Source: Aurantimonadaceae bacterium | Lineage (GTDB): Bacteria > Pseudomonadota > Alphaproteobacteria > Rhizobiales > Rhizobiaceae | Length of the DNA stretch: 38,857 bases | NCBI GenBank assembly: GCA_003232595.1 | Contig: QIIJ01000298.1 | Location: 1-38,857 of the forward strand | Direction of reading: 5' to 3' | In this document: piece by piece, positions 1 to 9,216 of the stretch | Layout: each line of letters opens with the position of its first letter | Position numbering within the stretch: position 1 is the first letter of the stretch | Notes under the pieces: model-generated | What the model saw: the letters and a program-made list of their open reading frames with translations, nothing else | What the model was told of the DNA's origin: nothing | Database searches by the model: none | Made by a program: the position numbers and the translations under genes

Positions 1-2802
1 GCTTTTGACGCCCTGCACAATGATCTTGATGAACTTCGTCACTCATTGGGATCAACACCGCAAAGAGAAGAAATCGGAAACGGATTTACCGAAGTAAACA
101 TGCGGCTCGACAAGATTTCCGATGATATGCCGGAATATTCATCTCAAACACTTGCGGAAATCAGGAACAGCCTGGGCACAGTCGTCAATAATACATCGCC
201 CCAGAGATCAGAAATGGTAGCTGAGCGGCTTGATTCACTTGGTCAGGCAGTCGGTACTCTTTCGCAATCGATGGAGCTTTCAAATCTTGATCAACGCCTT
301 CAAACGCTAATTGAATCGGTAGAGCAATTATCAAGCAATCCAAATGTTACAAGCGCATCGCAGCCTGACCTCACATTGATCGAAAACCGGCTGGATGAAA
401 TCACAAGAGCAATTGTGGCGGTGTCGGTCAACGAACGCACTGCACTGAGTGCTGATTCAGATGCCATAGACAGGCTTGAACAGCAACTTGCAAATCTGGC
501 TCGCGGCGTGGAATTGCTTGCGCAAAGAGATGGCGAACAACATCTCGCAGACCTGGCTGCGCGTATTGACAACAATAATATTCAAAATAACCCAACCCAA
601 CAACAAGCTGCTGCAACCGATTCATCTCTGCTTGAAGGTCGCCTGCAGGAATTGGCCAACAGAATTGATTCTGCATTGAAACCAGGTACAAGCGATGATC
701 AGCTAAAAAGCCTGGAAGTGCAGATCGCAGGCATTGCCAAAAAACTTTCCGACGATGATGCGGACGCAAGCACCGATTTCTCGGAACTGGAAAGCCGGCT
801 TGGTCAAATTGAGCAAACGCTTTCTGAAAATCGCGATCAGACACTTGAGGCAATTTCCCAGGCAGCGCGCTCGGCTATTGACAAAATGGAAAATGATGGC
901 CTTTCCGGTGAGCTGATAGCTGCCCTTTCGCAGGACCTCAAAGCGCTCAGAAACGCTGCAAACCAAACGGAAAACAGCTCTGCTGAAACACTGCAAATAG
1001 TTCAAAATACACTTTCAGGTGTTGCCAACCGTCTCGAAGCGATTGAATCGCGCCTCAAACCGGAAATTTTGGCAAACAGCAATTCCGGGACACTCGCAAA
1101 GGCGGCATTTGTTGGCACCAAACCACAATCGTCAGTATTGGAAGCCGGTCTACTTGCGCCAAAAACCGCAATAGCCTCTGAATTGCTCAGGGACGCTCCC
1201 TCCATTGATCCATCGGCTGATCTGCCGCCCCTGCCCTTGAACCCTGCAAGCAGCATTAATCCGTCACAAAGTGAGCCGGATGAATTCAGAATAGCTTCGC
1301 CTGCAAAGCGTGCAGCCAGGAAAACAGACCAACCGGTTTCAAAATCTGATCCGTATCTTGATAAAACTGATTTTGTGGCAGTTGCCAGACGTGCAGCGCA
1401 ATTGGCTGCTGCCGATGTTCAGGCTGTTAAACTGGATGAAGCGCGAAACGCGGGGAATACAAAAAAACCATCAATGACTGCCGGTATCCCAAGGAGACCG
1501 ATAATCATTGCTGCGGCTGCAATCCTGATGGCCGTTTTCGCATTTACCGGCTCAAGAATGTATTTTTCCAACAGTGACAACAAAAGCGCAGCCGTGGTTG
1601 AAATACCATCTGAATCCGATACCGAAAAGAATATTGCTGAAGTGGCCGGCCCTGAAGAATTATCACCTGAAGCTCAAATTCCCGAGGTGCGAAAAGCTGT
1701 ACCAAGCATGACACCCGATGAAAATATCAAAGCAGCAGGGGAAATTGTGCCTGAGGTTTCGCCCCCGCAAGGATTTGATGCGGACGCAGAACCTATTCCG
1801 TCGAACAGCTTTATTGCCAATACCAATCCCGGCCAGGAAAACACCGGTATTTCCAGCCCTGGAAGCAGCAGCCAATCTGGCGAAACAATGGCCGTTGTTC
1901 CGGCAGAACAGGGAACAAATAACAAGATCACCGCTGAAGGCAACAACACCGCAAGAACAGATATACCCGGACCGGCATCATTGCGCGATGCTGCAGCCAA
2001 AGGCGATGTCAGAGCGGAATATGAAATTGGCTTGCGATATACAAATGGCGATGGTGTCAATCGCGATTTGAAGGAAGCTGCCAAATGGTATGAGCGGGCC
2101 GCAGCTCAGGAATTTGCTCCAGCCCAATACCGCCTTGGCAGCCTCTACGAAAAAGGACTTGGTGTTGAACGGGATTTACCAACCGCATCCAGCTGGTATC
2201 AACGTGCTGCAGATCAAGGCAACGCCCGAGCCATGCATAACCTTGCTGTAATCAGCGCAATGGGTGCGAGTGGTCAGCCAAATATGGAATTGGCTCTGAA
2301 CTGGTTCCAGCGTGCTGCAAATCTTGGTGTGAAGGACAGCCAGTTTAATCTCGGCATATTGTTTGGCCAGGGCATGGGCGTTAGCCAAAACCTCGGAGAT
2401 TCCTACAAGTGGTTTGCTATCGCTGCAAAAACCGGAGACACAGATGCCGCAAAAAAGCGTGACGAGGTGGCCAATGTCATGGATACCAAAGCGCTTGAAG
2501 CCGCGCGATTGATCGTACGTAACTGGAAACCACAAAAACTCATTGACAGCGCAAACAGGGTTGTCATTCCCGAACAATGGCGCAAGTCTTCGGCAAGCAG
2601 TGCAGCACTTGACGGTAAGTCTGCCATCTATCAGGTGCAGACTGCATTGAACAAGCTTGGCTTCAATGTAGGAACACCGGATGGTATTTCCGGTCCAAAA
2701 ACCCGCCGTGCTATAATCGGATTTCAAAAAAAGGCCGGGCTTCCGGTGTCGGGGAAAATTGATGCGCAACTGGTCAAGGCGCTCAAGGGCCTGAGTATCT
2801 GA
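1..2802 (+). CDS. PodJ-like polar localization / Sel1-repeat peptidoglycan-binding protein (5' partial)
   Basis: The frame is open to the window edge, so the true start lies upstream; at least 933 codons are present. The first ~1.4 kb encodes a Gln/Glu/Leu-rich, heptad-like region that looks like coiled coil. A single hydrophobic segment (nt about 1501-1551, IIIAAAAILMAVFAFTG) is followed by a low-complexity Pro/Glu/Ser linker. Several Sel1/TPR-like repeats follow at nt about 1978-2490, with motifs such as YEIGLRYTNGDGV and YRLGSLYEKGLGV. The protein ends in a peptidoglycan-binding type 1 domain (nt about 2626-2799, LNKLGFNVGTPDGISGPKTR). This order (cytoplasmic coiled coil, one membrane pass, periplasmic Sel1 repeats, PG-binding tail) matches the PodJ polar organelle-development family. 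A pole-marking role next to flagellar genes is inference. A generic Sel1 protein is the alternative. Confidence 0.8.
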   Translation, partial: AFDALHNDLDELRHSLGSTPQREEIGNGFTEVNMRLDKISDDMPEYSSQTLAEIRNSLGTVVNNTSPQRSEMVAERLDSLGQAVGTLSQSMELSNLDQRLQTLIESVEQLSSNPNVTSASQPDLTLIENRLDEITRAIVAVSVNERTALSADSDAIDRLEQQLANLARGVELLAQRDGEQHLADLAARIDNNNIQNNPTQQQAAATDSSLLEGRLQELANRIDSALKPGTSDDQLKSLEVQIAGIAKKLSDDDADASTDFSELESRLGQIEQTLSENRDQTLEAISQAARSAIDKMENDGLSGELIAALSQDLKALRNAANQTENSSAETLQIVQNTLSGVANRLEAIESRLKPEILANSNSGTLAKAAFVGTKPQSSVLEAGLLAPKTAIASELLRDAPSIDPSADLPPLPLNPASSINPSQSEPDEFRIASPAKRAARKTDQPVSKSDPYLDKTDFVAVARRAAQLAAADVQAVKLDEARNAGNTKKPSMTAGIPRRPIIIAAAAILMAVFAFTGSRMYFSNSDNKSAAVVEIPSESDTEKNIAEVAGPEELSPEAQIPEVRKAVPSMTPDENIKAAGEIVPEVSPPQGFDADAEPIPSNSFIANTNPGQENTGISSPGSSSQSGETMAVVPAEQGTNNKITAEGNNTARTDIPGPASLRDAAAKGDVRAEYEIGLRYTNGDGVNRDLKEAAKWYERAAAQEFAPAQYRLGSLYEKGLGVERDLPTASSWYQRAADQGNARAMHNLAVISAMGASGQPNMELALNWFQRAANLGVKDSQFNLGILFGQGMGVSQNLGDSYKWFAIAAKTGDTDAAKKRDEVANVMDTKALEAARLIVRNWKPQKLIDSANRVVIPEQWRKSSASSAALDGKSAIYQVQTALNKLGFNVGTPDGISGPKTRRAIIGFQKKAGLPVSGKIDAQLVKALKGLSI

Positions 2803-2805
2803 TTG

Positions 2806-3282
2806 ATGCCGAACGGCACGAGATTACCTCATTCTGACAACACATCCCCGCCGCTTCTGGTTCTGATTTTGGGCGCGCTTGGTCTATTGCCCATTGTTTT
2901 ATTGACACTATTGCTGGTTTCTCTCGGCGATCAATCCAATTTTTGGGTGCCGCTGGTTGATGCGATTAAAACCTATTCAGCTATTGTCATCTCCTTCGTT
3001 GGCGGCATTCACTGGGCAACAATTCTGGGCGGGTTGAAAACCAGCACCGCTCACCGGGGGATCTCTATCTCAATGGTTGCTCCGTTTTTCGGGTGGCTTG
3101 CGATATTTCTAAACGAGCCTATGAGTTTTGCGCTTTTGATTGTTTGCTTGCTGGCCCAGGGCGCCTGGGAAAACCTTTCCGTTATCAACAATCACCTTCC
3201 GCCATGGCATTCCAAAGTCCGCCAGATTCTGACGATGTTTTCGGTTGTATCTTTGGCGGTAGCAATGTTTGCTACGGCATGA
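2806..3282 (+). CDS. DUF3429 family small integral membrane protein
   Basis: This 158-aa protein begins 3 bases after the stop of the PodJ-like gene. I chose the ATG at 2806; a TTG directly before it is in frame. It has about four to five hydrophobic segments (for example LLVLILGALGLLPIVLLTLL and ISMVAPFFGWLAIFL). A conserved-looking YSAIVISFVGGIHWATIL stretch in the first half resembles the DUF3429 family of inner-membrane proteins of unknown function. No catalytic motif is visible. Tight spacing to the upstream gene suggests co-transcription, but the family has no established link to motility. Confidence 0.72.
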   Translation: MPNGTRLPHSDNTSPPLLVLILGALGLLPIVLLTLLLVSLGDQSNFWVPLVDAIKTYSAIVISFVGGIHWATILGGLKTSTAHRGISISMVAPFFGWLAIFLNEPMSFALLIVCLLAQGAWENLSVINNHLPPWHSKVRQILTMFSVVSLAVAMFATA

Positions 3283-3355
3283 GCCGGTTTTTCGGCTGCT
3301 GATTCGATATCCGCTGACCATTTCATCGTAAATTACACTATTCAGGCAGTGCCCA

Positions 3356-4705
3356 ATGGAGTCATCCAACAGTTCGGACGCAAAAGGTTCTGCCCGTCCT
3401 TTTGCGGTAACTTTTGCCTCGGTTTTCGCCATCGCCTGGCCGATGACAATCGCCTATATGACCACGCCGCTTCTGGGATTGGTCGATACGGCTGTTATCG
3501 GCCAATTGGGCAGTATTGCAGCCCTTGGCGGGCTGGCAATCGGGGCCATCCTGTTCGATGTTATTCTTGGCACTTTCAATTTTCTGCGCTCTTCCACCAC
3601 AGGCCTTAATGCCCAGGCATTGGGAAGTGATGATAAAGAAGAACAACGCGCCGTCTTTATCCGCGCTTTTGTGTTGGCCGTTGGCTGCGGGGTTGGCCTG
3701 CTTGTGGCGGGTCCACTGGTGCTTGAATTCGGCCTTTGGTGGATGGAGACAACACCAGCGGTTGCCGATGCCACGCGCGACTATTTCCTTGTGCGCATTT
3801 ATTCAACGCCCTTTGCCATGGCCAATTACGCCATACTTGGCTGGTTGTTGGGGCTTGGCCGCGCCGGACAGGGGCTTGCTATCCAAGTTGTATTGAATGG
3901 GATCAATATTGTCTTCTCAATATATCTTGGGCTGATGCTTGAACTTGGTATTGCCGGTGTCGCCTGGGCAACGGTGATTGGTGAAGGCGTTGCGCTGGTG
4001 CTTGGTATTTTTATTGTTGGTCGCCACATAGATTTGCGCAGTCTTCCGATAGTTTCTGCGCTCCGGAACCGCCACAAGATAATTGCATTGATGTCAGTCA
4101 ACGGCGATATCATGATCCGCTCTTTTTGCCTTATTCTGGCTTTTGCCTGGTTCACGGCGGAAGGAGCCAGACTGGGCGAGACGACACTGGCGACTAATGC
4201 GATATTGATGCATTTCTTTTTTTTGGCCGGTTATTTCCTCGACGGTTTTGCCACGGCCGCCGAACAACTTGTAGGCCGTGCCATCGGTGCCAATTATCGC
4301 CCGGCCTTTGACCGCTCTGTTCGTTATGCCACAATGAGCGGGTTTATTCTGGCCGGTTTTCTGACAACTGTGTTCCTTCTGTTTGGACCATTATTAATCG
4401 ATATTCTGACGGTTAACGAGATTATTCGCCAGCAGGCCCGGATTTACCTTCCATGGGCTGCCATCACTGCATTGACCGGTGTTGTTGCTTTCCAGATGGA
4501 CGGTGTTTTTATTGGTGCCACATGGTCTGCGGATATGCGCAACATGATGCTGTTTTCTCTTGGTGCCTATCTGCTGGTTATCTGGCTTGTGGTTCCGTCC
4601 TTTGACAATCATGGTCTATGGTTTGCATTACAGGTGTTTCTCGGCCTTCGCGGCGTTACGCTGTGGTGGAGAATGAAGGTGAATTTGCGCAGGCAATTCG
4701 GTTAA
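3356..4705 (+). CDS. MATE family efflux transporter (DinF/NorM-like)
   Basis: This 449-aa polytopic protein has about twelve hydrophobic segments, the usual length for MATE exporters. The N-terminal half carries the typical pattern IAWPMTIAYMTTPLLGLVDTAVIGQLG, followed by LRSSTTGLNAQALG. Equivalent features recur in the second half (YFLDGFATAAEQLVGRAIG). MATE proteins export cationic or other small molecules in exchange for H+ or Na+; the substrate cannot be read from sequence. The overall look is closest to the DinF branch. The gene follows DUF3429 after 73 bases. I see no sign that it belongs functionally to the flagellar genes. Confidence 0.9.
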   Translation: MESSNSSDAKGSARPFAVTFASVFAIAWPMTIAYMTTPLLGLVDTAVIGQLGSIAALGGLAIGAILFDVILGTFNFLRSSTTGLNAQALGSDDKEEQRAVFIRAFVLAVGCGVGLLVAGPLVLEFGLWWMETTPAVADATRDYFLVRIYSTPFAMANYAILGWLLGLGRAGQGLAIQVVLNGINIVFSIYLGLMLELGIAGVAWATVIGEGVALVLGIFIVGRHIDLRSLPIVSALRNRHKIIALMSVNGDIMIRSFCLILAFAWFTAEGARLGETTLATNAILMHFFFLAGYFLDGFATAAEQLVGRAIGANYRPAFDRSVRYATMSGFILAGFLTTVFLLFGPLLIDILTVNEIIRQQARIYLPWAAITALTGVVAFQMDGVFIGATWSADMRNMMLFSLGAYLLVIWLVVPSFDNHGLWFALQVFLGLRGVTLWWRMKVNLRRQFG

Positions 4706-4760
4706 AACAGAAGTGGTTCGGTTTATCTGAACAGTTTCGCAAAAGTTTTTACCTGTACTT

Positions 4761-4776
4761 TTCTGAATTGTCAGAA
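4761..4776. promoter_or_regulatory. 16-bp dyad upstream of flgJ
   Basis: TTCTGA-attg-TCAGAA is a perfect 6-bp inverted repeat 21 bases before the flgJ start, in the 92-base gap after the MATE gene. It may be a regulator site or a leader hairpin. There is no further evidence. Confidence 0.25.
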
Positions 4777-4797
4777 ACTCGAACTATCGGTCATACA

Positions 4798-5202
4798 ATG
4801 CAAATTAATTCGATAAACGGGCAAGGCGGCATCATTTCTGGAATATCCAGCGAAGTGAGCAAACCAAACTCCCAAAGTTCAACTGATACATTAAATGGGT
4901 TTCAGGCAGTGGTTCAATCACTTGACGTGGCAAGCAGTAATCCGGCGGCAATAAAAACTGCCGTCTTGGATAACCTTCGGGCTGATGGTGCCGGGATCAA
5001 CTCCAACCTGGACAAAACTGCGGTTTCCAAGGCCTTTGAAACCATGCTTGTTGCCCAGTTTCTTAGCCCTCTGTTTGCCGGGTCCGGTGCAAGCATGTTT
5101 GGTAGCGGTGTTCAGGGAGACATCACCAAATCGTTGTTAACTGATGCTATCGCTGAGGCTATCACAGAACGCGGTGGGATTGGCCTGGGTAAATTTATCT
5201 GA
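4798..5202 (+). CDS. flgJ: FlgJ-type flagellar rod-binding protein (no muramidase domain)
   Basis: The protein is 134 aa from the ATG at 4798. The frame is open further upstream into the MATE gene, but that extension is unlikely to be translated. The C-terminal half (FETMLVAQFLSPLFAGSGAS followed by GDITKSLLTDAIAEAITERGG) matches the N-terminal rod-binding domain of FlgJ, with the FExMF..Q-like helix and the later helix ending in a Gly-rich turn. It lacks the peptidoglycan hydrolase domain of enterobacterial FlgJ, as is usual in alphaproteobacteria. It should act in the periplasm as a rod-assembly scaffold or cap. Its stop overlaps the next start (TGATG), so it forms an operon with the FlgN-like gene. 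Confidence 0.75.
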   Translation: MQINSINGQGGIISGISSEVSKPNSQSSTDTLNGFQAVVQSLDVASSNPAAIKTAVLDNLRADGAGINSNLDKTAVSKAFETMLVAQFLSPLFAGSGASMFGSGVQGDITKSLLTDAIAEAITERGGIGLGKFI

Positions 5203-5651
5203 TGTCCGAGCTTGTCAATACGGGGGACAATTTGGCAACTGTTATCGATAGACAGAACCTGGAAACCCTAAAACCAGACAACAAAAACATCTCGGGTGGG
5301 GAGTTGCTACGGGAAACCATTGCAAATTTGCGTGTGGTCCTCGACAATGAAAGGGCTCATCTGGGTTCAAACCGCAAGGATTTGCTCGAGTCATTTGCCC
5401 GCGAAAAACTTCAGATCTTTGCAAATCTCGACCGGGTTTCGCGCGACCAAAACATGACAGACAATCTCCAATTCAGCCAACAGGAGATTGCGCAGCTAAA
5501 CAAGGCTTTAAAAGAAAACATAGCGGCTTTGAAATTCAGAATGGACGCAATCGGAGAAATCGCCACAACAATCAAGGACGCGGTCGTTGAAGCGGAAAGC
5601 GATGGAACATACAGAGCATGCAATATTGGCGACGGATTTGATCCATGGTAA
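5202..5651 (+). CDS. flgN: FlgN-like flagellar export chaperone
   Basis: This 149-aa, predominantly helical protein starts in the TGATG overlap with flgJ. The pattern of an N-terminal helix (LRVVLDNERAHL), a central K.QIFANLDRVSRD segment and a long C-terminal helix (NKALKENIAALKFRMDAIGE) ending near a TYRACNIGDG motif fits the FlgN family. That family binds the C-termini of the hook-filament junction proteins FlgK and FlgL before export. The pairing with flgJ and the nearby flgK-flgL genes support this. No membrane segment is present, so it should be cytoplasmic. The assignment rests on pattern and context and is moderate. Confidence 0.6.
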   Translation: MSELVNTGDNLATVIDRQNLETLKPDNKNISGGELLRETIANLRVVLDNERAHLGSNRKDLLESFAREKLQIFANLDRVSRDQNMTDNLQFSQQEIAQLNKALKENIAALKFRMDAIGEIATTIKDAVVEAESDGTYRACNIGDGFDPW

Positions 5652-6112
5652 AAACTCTGCTGCTTGGAATCTGGGTTAGCGCCATCCTGTCCGGCTCGGT
5701 ATACTATTTCGCCCTAAACAATTTCGAAAAACCCGCAGGAAAATCAGAAGGCTATTTTGGCGGTCTCGACTATGTCAAACTCGAACCGATTACTGTTGCA
5801 ATAATAGATGAACGGCAAATCAAGGGATACATTATTTTTGAGGCCGTCTACACCATCAAACAAAGTGAGAAAGACAAACTGTCCGTGCCGATCGATTATC
5901 TGTTCCGCGATTTGGTCATAGGTTCCATACATGGAAATCCGGATATTGATATATACAGAATGGAGAAATTTGACCTTGAGGCCTTTCAGGATCTGATACT
6001 GCAGAATATCAACAAAAAGCTCAGAAAAAAAACAATCTATGATGTTCTTGTCCAAAGAATCGACTTCATCAGCAAAGATGATATCCGGGATCTACAGTTG
6101 CGGCGAAGTTGA
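5645..6112 (+). CDS. FliL-like single-pass membrane protein, unassigned flagellar-cluster protein
   Basis: This 155-aa protein overlaps the flgN stop by 7 bases. One hydrophobic segment at residues about 4-24 (LLLGIWVSAILSGSVYYFAL) is followed by a soluble domain. The domain includes a YVKLEPITVAIIDERQIKGY strand region and a C-terminal LQNINKKLRKKTIYDVLVQR segment. Topology, length and the C-terminal INKKL...VL..R pattern resemble FliL, which modulates stators around the basal body, but a clear fliL is also present at 23301-23816. I do not recognise this protein with certainty. Co-transcription with flgJ and flgN makes a basal-body or motor role plausible. Confidence 0.7.
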   Translation: MVKTLLLGIWVSAILSGSVYYFALNNFEKPAGKSEGYFGGLDYVKLEPITVAIIDERQIKGYIIFEAVYTIKQSEKDKLSVPIDYLFRDLVIGSIHGNPDIDIYRMEKFDLEAFQDLILQNINKKLRKKTIYDVLVQRIDFISKDDIRDLQLRRS

Positions 6113-6176
6113 CACTTGAAAATCAATTACAGCCGCCCGAAGCTCGGGGTCAGGGTTTCATATACTTGAACAAATG

Positions 6177-6200
6177 TATCAGCTTCAATGTAAGCTGATA
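6177..6200. terminator. Perfect 9-bp hairpin between convergent genes
   Basis: TATCAGCTT pairs perfectly with AAGCTGATA across a 6-base loop, in the 92-base gap between the converging FliL-like gene and fliR. It has no convincing T-tract on either side. A bidirectional terminator is likely from position but not proven. Confidence 0.45.
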
Positions 6201-6204
6201 GACA

Positions 6205-6957
6205 CTAACGCGACTGCTGCATGAAATAATTCACCTCCCGGATGAACAATGACAAGATATCATCACCAATCCAGGTCAACAAAATCAATCCCCCGGTTAT
6301 CAAAAATGGCGTGGAAACAAAATATATCGGCACTTGTGGCGTCAGTTTGTTTACCAGTCCGGCGATCAAGTTGAGTATGACCGCATAAATAATCACCGGT
6401 GCGCCGAGACGGACAACGGTATTGAAATACGCATCAAGATTGATGCTGATGGTTTCCACGAAACTTGAAATCGACAGCAATTCGCCGGGTGGATATATCA
6501 AAAAGGAATTTGCCAGAGCCAGGATAAAACTCAAATGCAGCCCGGTTGAGAAAAACAAGACCACTGCTGTGACATTAAACAATCCCGATAACACGGTTGA
6601 AGACTGATCGTCTCCCAGTGGTATGCCGGGAATTGGGCTGAGGCCAATAAACTGGGTTATCACCTCGCCCAAAAAGGATAGAGCTAAAAACATGAAGCGA
6701 ATCGGGATAACCAGCACCAGTGCGATAAACAGCTCGTTCAGTGACAAAATTACAAGCTGTCCAACTCCGGGCAAGCTGTTGATGCCAAGTTTTCCCTGCA
6801 CCAGCATAAATATGGAAAAGCTGATACCTATTGCAGCGAAAAGCCGAATACGAACAGCCACCTGGGCTGCAGAAAAGCCCGGTAAGATCATAAAACATGC
6901 TGATACCCGCATGAAAACCAGAAAGTATTCGATCAGAATAGGGCTTTGGATGATCAT
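6205..6957 (-). CDS. fliR: Flagellar export gate protein FliR
   Basis: This 250-aa polytopic protein has about six hydrophobic helices, the family length. The N-terminus (FLVFMRVSACFMILPGFSAA followed by RIRLFAAIGISF) and the central LVIPIRFMFLALSFLGEVI region are typical of FliR. FliR joins FliP and FliQ in the inner-membrane export gate of the type III flagellar secretion apparatus. Its ATG overlaps the flhA stop (ATGA), indicating coupling. It is the last gene of the long minus-strand array. Confidence 0.95.
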   Translation of the reverse strand: MIIQSPILIEYFLVFMRVSACFMILPGFSAAQVAVRIRLFAAIGISFSIFMLVQGKLGINSLPGVGQLVILSLNELFIALVLVIPIRFMFLALSFLGEVITQFIGLSPIPGIPLGDDQSSTVLSGLFNVTAVVLFFSTGLHLSFILALANSFLIYPPGELLSISSFVETISINLDAYFNTVVRLGAPVIIYAVILNLIAGLVNKLTPQVPIYFVSTPFLITGGLILLTWIGDDILSLFIREVNYFMQQSR

Positions 6958-9047
6958 TCGGCAATTGATCCAAGTATCTGCACCTCCAATCCGCGCGCAA
7001 TTTCCAGGTTGGACAGAACGGGCAGCGTCGGAAAAATCCTTTCAATGATCATGCGAATATAAGTTCGGCTTTCGGGAGACGTGGTTATGGCGAACATGTC
7101 ACCGCGGTCAATAAATTCCTGGATTTTTTCCCGAGCCAGATTTCCAAATTCCTCCAGCTCGACCGGCGCCATTTGAAACTCCGATATTTCACCACGGGCA
7201 TCCCGCTTGATGGCATCGGTGAAGGCCTTGTCCCATCGGCTTCCAAGCCGCAGAAGCTTCAGTTGACCGTCCTGTACAATTTCCCCGCATATTTGCTGCG
7301 ACAGGCGTGAACGAACATGTTCGACTATCTGTTCGCTGCGTTTCGAAAAGGGTGCAAATTCAGCGATCGCTTCCAGCAGAAGATTTAAATTGCGGATGGA
7401 GACCCTCTCCGCCAGCAGCAGCTTGAATACCGCCTGCAATCCGGAGAAAGTGAGATGGGTCGGACATATTTCCTCAACTAAACGTGTATATTCCTTGTCC
7501 AGGCCATCAATCAGTATCCTCATGTCTTTGTATGAAAACAACTGCGACAGATTGTTTCTGATCACCTCACTCATGTGGGTCAATATCTGTGACATTGGGT
7601 CTATTGTTTGATAGCCTTGGTGCTTGAGTTCAGTGACATATATATCAGCAATCAGCCATGCTTTGGCTCCGAAGGCGGGCTCGGTGATTTGTTCATATGG
7701 CACCGGAGGCGGTTGATCGCTGTTGGCGATCACAATCACATTCGTCAATGACACGGTTTCCGATGCACAAGTGGTTCCAAAAATCTTTACCTGATACCCT
7801 CTCGGGTCAATGGAAAGATCGTCAGAAACCTTGATCTCAGGGATAACGAATCCATATTGCTTGGCGAATTTTTTTCGCATACGGCTTACGCGGTATTCCA
7901 TTTCACCTTTCTCAAGAAGCAGTTTAGCTCCCAGTTGTTTGCCAAAAACCAGCTCAATCTCCGGCACTGTCAAAGTGTTCTTGATAGAATCCTGATGTTT
8001 CTCGCTCTGCTTTTCCTTTTCCTTCAATTCTTGATTTTGTTTTATCTCGGCTAATTCAAAACGTTTTTTGGGAATTATGTACGAGGTGGCACCCAACAAA
8101 CTTGCCAGAAGGAAAAAGGGGAAAAAGGGGAGACCAGGCGTGAGTGCAAAAATGGCCAGCAGCCCAGACGATACCATCAGTGCCTTTGGATAGTTGGCCA
8201 ATTGGTCCAGCACCGCCTGATCGGCCGAGCCCTTGTTGCCACCCTTTGAAACAAGCAAGCCAGCGGCCAGGGAAACTACCAGGGCAGGAATTTGGGACAC
8301 CAGGCCATCACCAACCGACAGTTTGGTGAAAACATCGGCGGCTTCACCAAGTTCCATATCGTGACGCAATACACCAATGATAATACCGCCAAAAATATTG
8401 ATTGCCGTAATTATCAGACCGGCAATCGCATCACCGCGAACGAATTTTGATGCGCCATCCATCGACCCAAAAAAGGAGCTTTCCTGCTCAAGTTCTTTCC
8501 GCCGGATCTGGGCTTCTTTTTCATCAAGCAGGCCCGCTGACAGATCCGCATCGATTGCCATCTGTTTGCCAGGAATAGCGTCAAGTGTGAACCGTGCGCC
8601 AACTTCTGCTATGCGGCCGGCACCTTTGGTTATCACCATGAAATTCACGGTTACCAGAATAATAAAAACGATCACGCCGATAACAAAGTCCCCGCCCATA
8701 ACGAACTCTGCAAAACCTTTGATAATGCCGCCTGCCGCATATTCTCCCTGATTGCCGTTCGACAAAATCAACCTGGTTGTTGAGATGTTAAGCGATAACC
8801 TCAGCATGGTCGCAATCAGCAAAACGGTAGGAAATGAGGAAAAATCAAGCGGCTTTTGTATCCATAGTGCAACCATCAATATCAAAACAGAAAGAGCGAT
8901 TGAAAAAGCAAGGCCAAGATCGATCAATATTGGTGGTATTGGTAAAAACAAAACGGCAAGAATGAACAGAATGCAAATCGCAAACATAACATCGCGATTA
9001 CCGTTTCCATAATCCAGTGCCGTCAGTGGTGATGTCTGCTCTGCCAT
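6954..9047 (-). CDS. flhA: Flagellar export gate protein FlhA
   Basis: The protein is 697 aa from the ATG at 9047, which has a GAGAG ribosome-binding site. An in-frame extension of 21 codons exists, but the downstream start fits the family. The N-terminal half has about eight membrane segments and the FHIPEP-family signature DAIPGKQMAIDADLSAGLLD. The C-terminal half is the cytoplasmic ring domain that docks chaperone-substrate complexes (for example GLQAVFKLLLAERVSIRNLN). FlhA forms the nonameric ring of the flagellar type III export gate and helps couple proton flow to export. It overlaps fliR by 4 bases; a 169-base gap separates it from fliQ. Confidence 0.97.
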   Translation of the reverse strand: MAEQTSPLTALDYGNGNRDVMFAICILFILAVLFLPIPPILIDLGLAFSIALSVLILMVALWIQKPLDFSSFPTVLLIATMLRLSLNISTTRLILSNGNQGEYAAGGIIKGFAEFVMGGDFVIGVIVFIILVTVNFMVITKGAGRIAEVGARFTLDAIPGKQMAIDADLSAGLLDEKEAQIRRKELEQESSFFGSMDGASKFVRGDAIAGLIITAINIFGGIIIGVLRHDMELGEAADVFTKLSVGDGLVSQIPALVVSLAAGLLVSKGGNKGSADQAVLDQLANYPKALMVSSGLLAIFALTPGLPFFPFFLLASLLGATSYIIPKKRFELAEIKQNQELKEKEKQSEKHQDSIKNTLTVPEIELVFGKQLGAKLLLEKGEMEYRVSRMRKKFAKQYGFVIPEIKVSDDLSIDPRGYQVKIFGTTCASETVSLTNVIVIANSDQPPPVPYEQITEPAFGAKAWLIADIYVTELKHQGYQTIDPMSQILTHMSEVIRNNLSQLFSYKDMRILIDGLDKEYTRLVEEICPTHLTFSGLQAVFKLLLAERVSIRNLNLLLEAIAEFAPFSKRSEQIVEHVRSRLSQQICGEIVQDGQLKLLRLGSRWDKAFTDAIKRDARGEISEFQMAPVELEEFGNLAREKIQEFIDRGDMFAITTSPESRTYIRMIIERIFPTLPVLSNLEIARGLEVQILGSIAE

Positions 9048-9216
9048 CAATTTCTCTCTACATAATTTAAGTGGACCGGTGCCGATGAGATTAGCGGTCG
9101 AACCTTGCACGAACTTGCGGGAGCATCAGAAAGGATCTGTTCGAAAGTCACTTCTCAGCCATATCCCCGGGTTTTCATTCCGACACAGGGATTTTCTGCT
9201 GCTGGTCACGGATTGA

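Noticed and set aside
4618..4797. Extended flgJ start inside the MATE gene
   Set aside because: The extension overlaps conserved MATE coding sequence and adds residues unlike FlgJ; the ATG at 4798 is a better start.
8377..8751. 124-codon open frame opposite flhA
   Set aside because: It is antisense to the most conserved part of flhA, and its composition mirrors that gene's codon bias; there is no independent support.
9048..9216. 169-base gap between flhA and fliQ as a hidden small gene or element
   Set aside because: No start with a ribosome-binding site, no long dyad and no similarity to the 24-bp repeats was seen. Only a weak 5-bp inverted pair (GACCG/CGGTC) is present.
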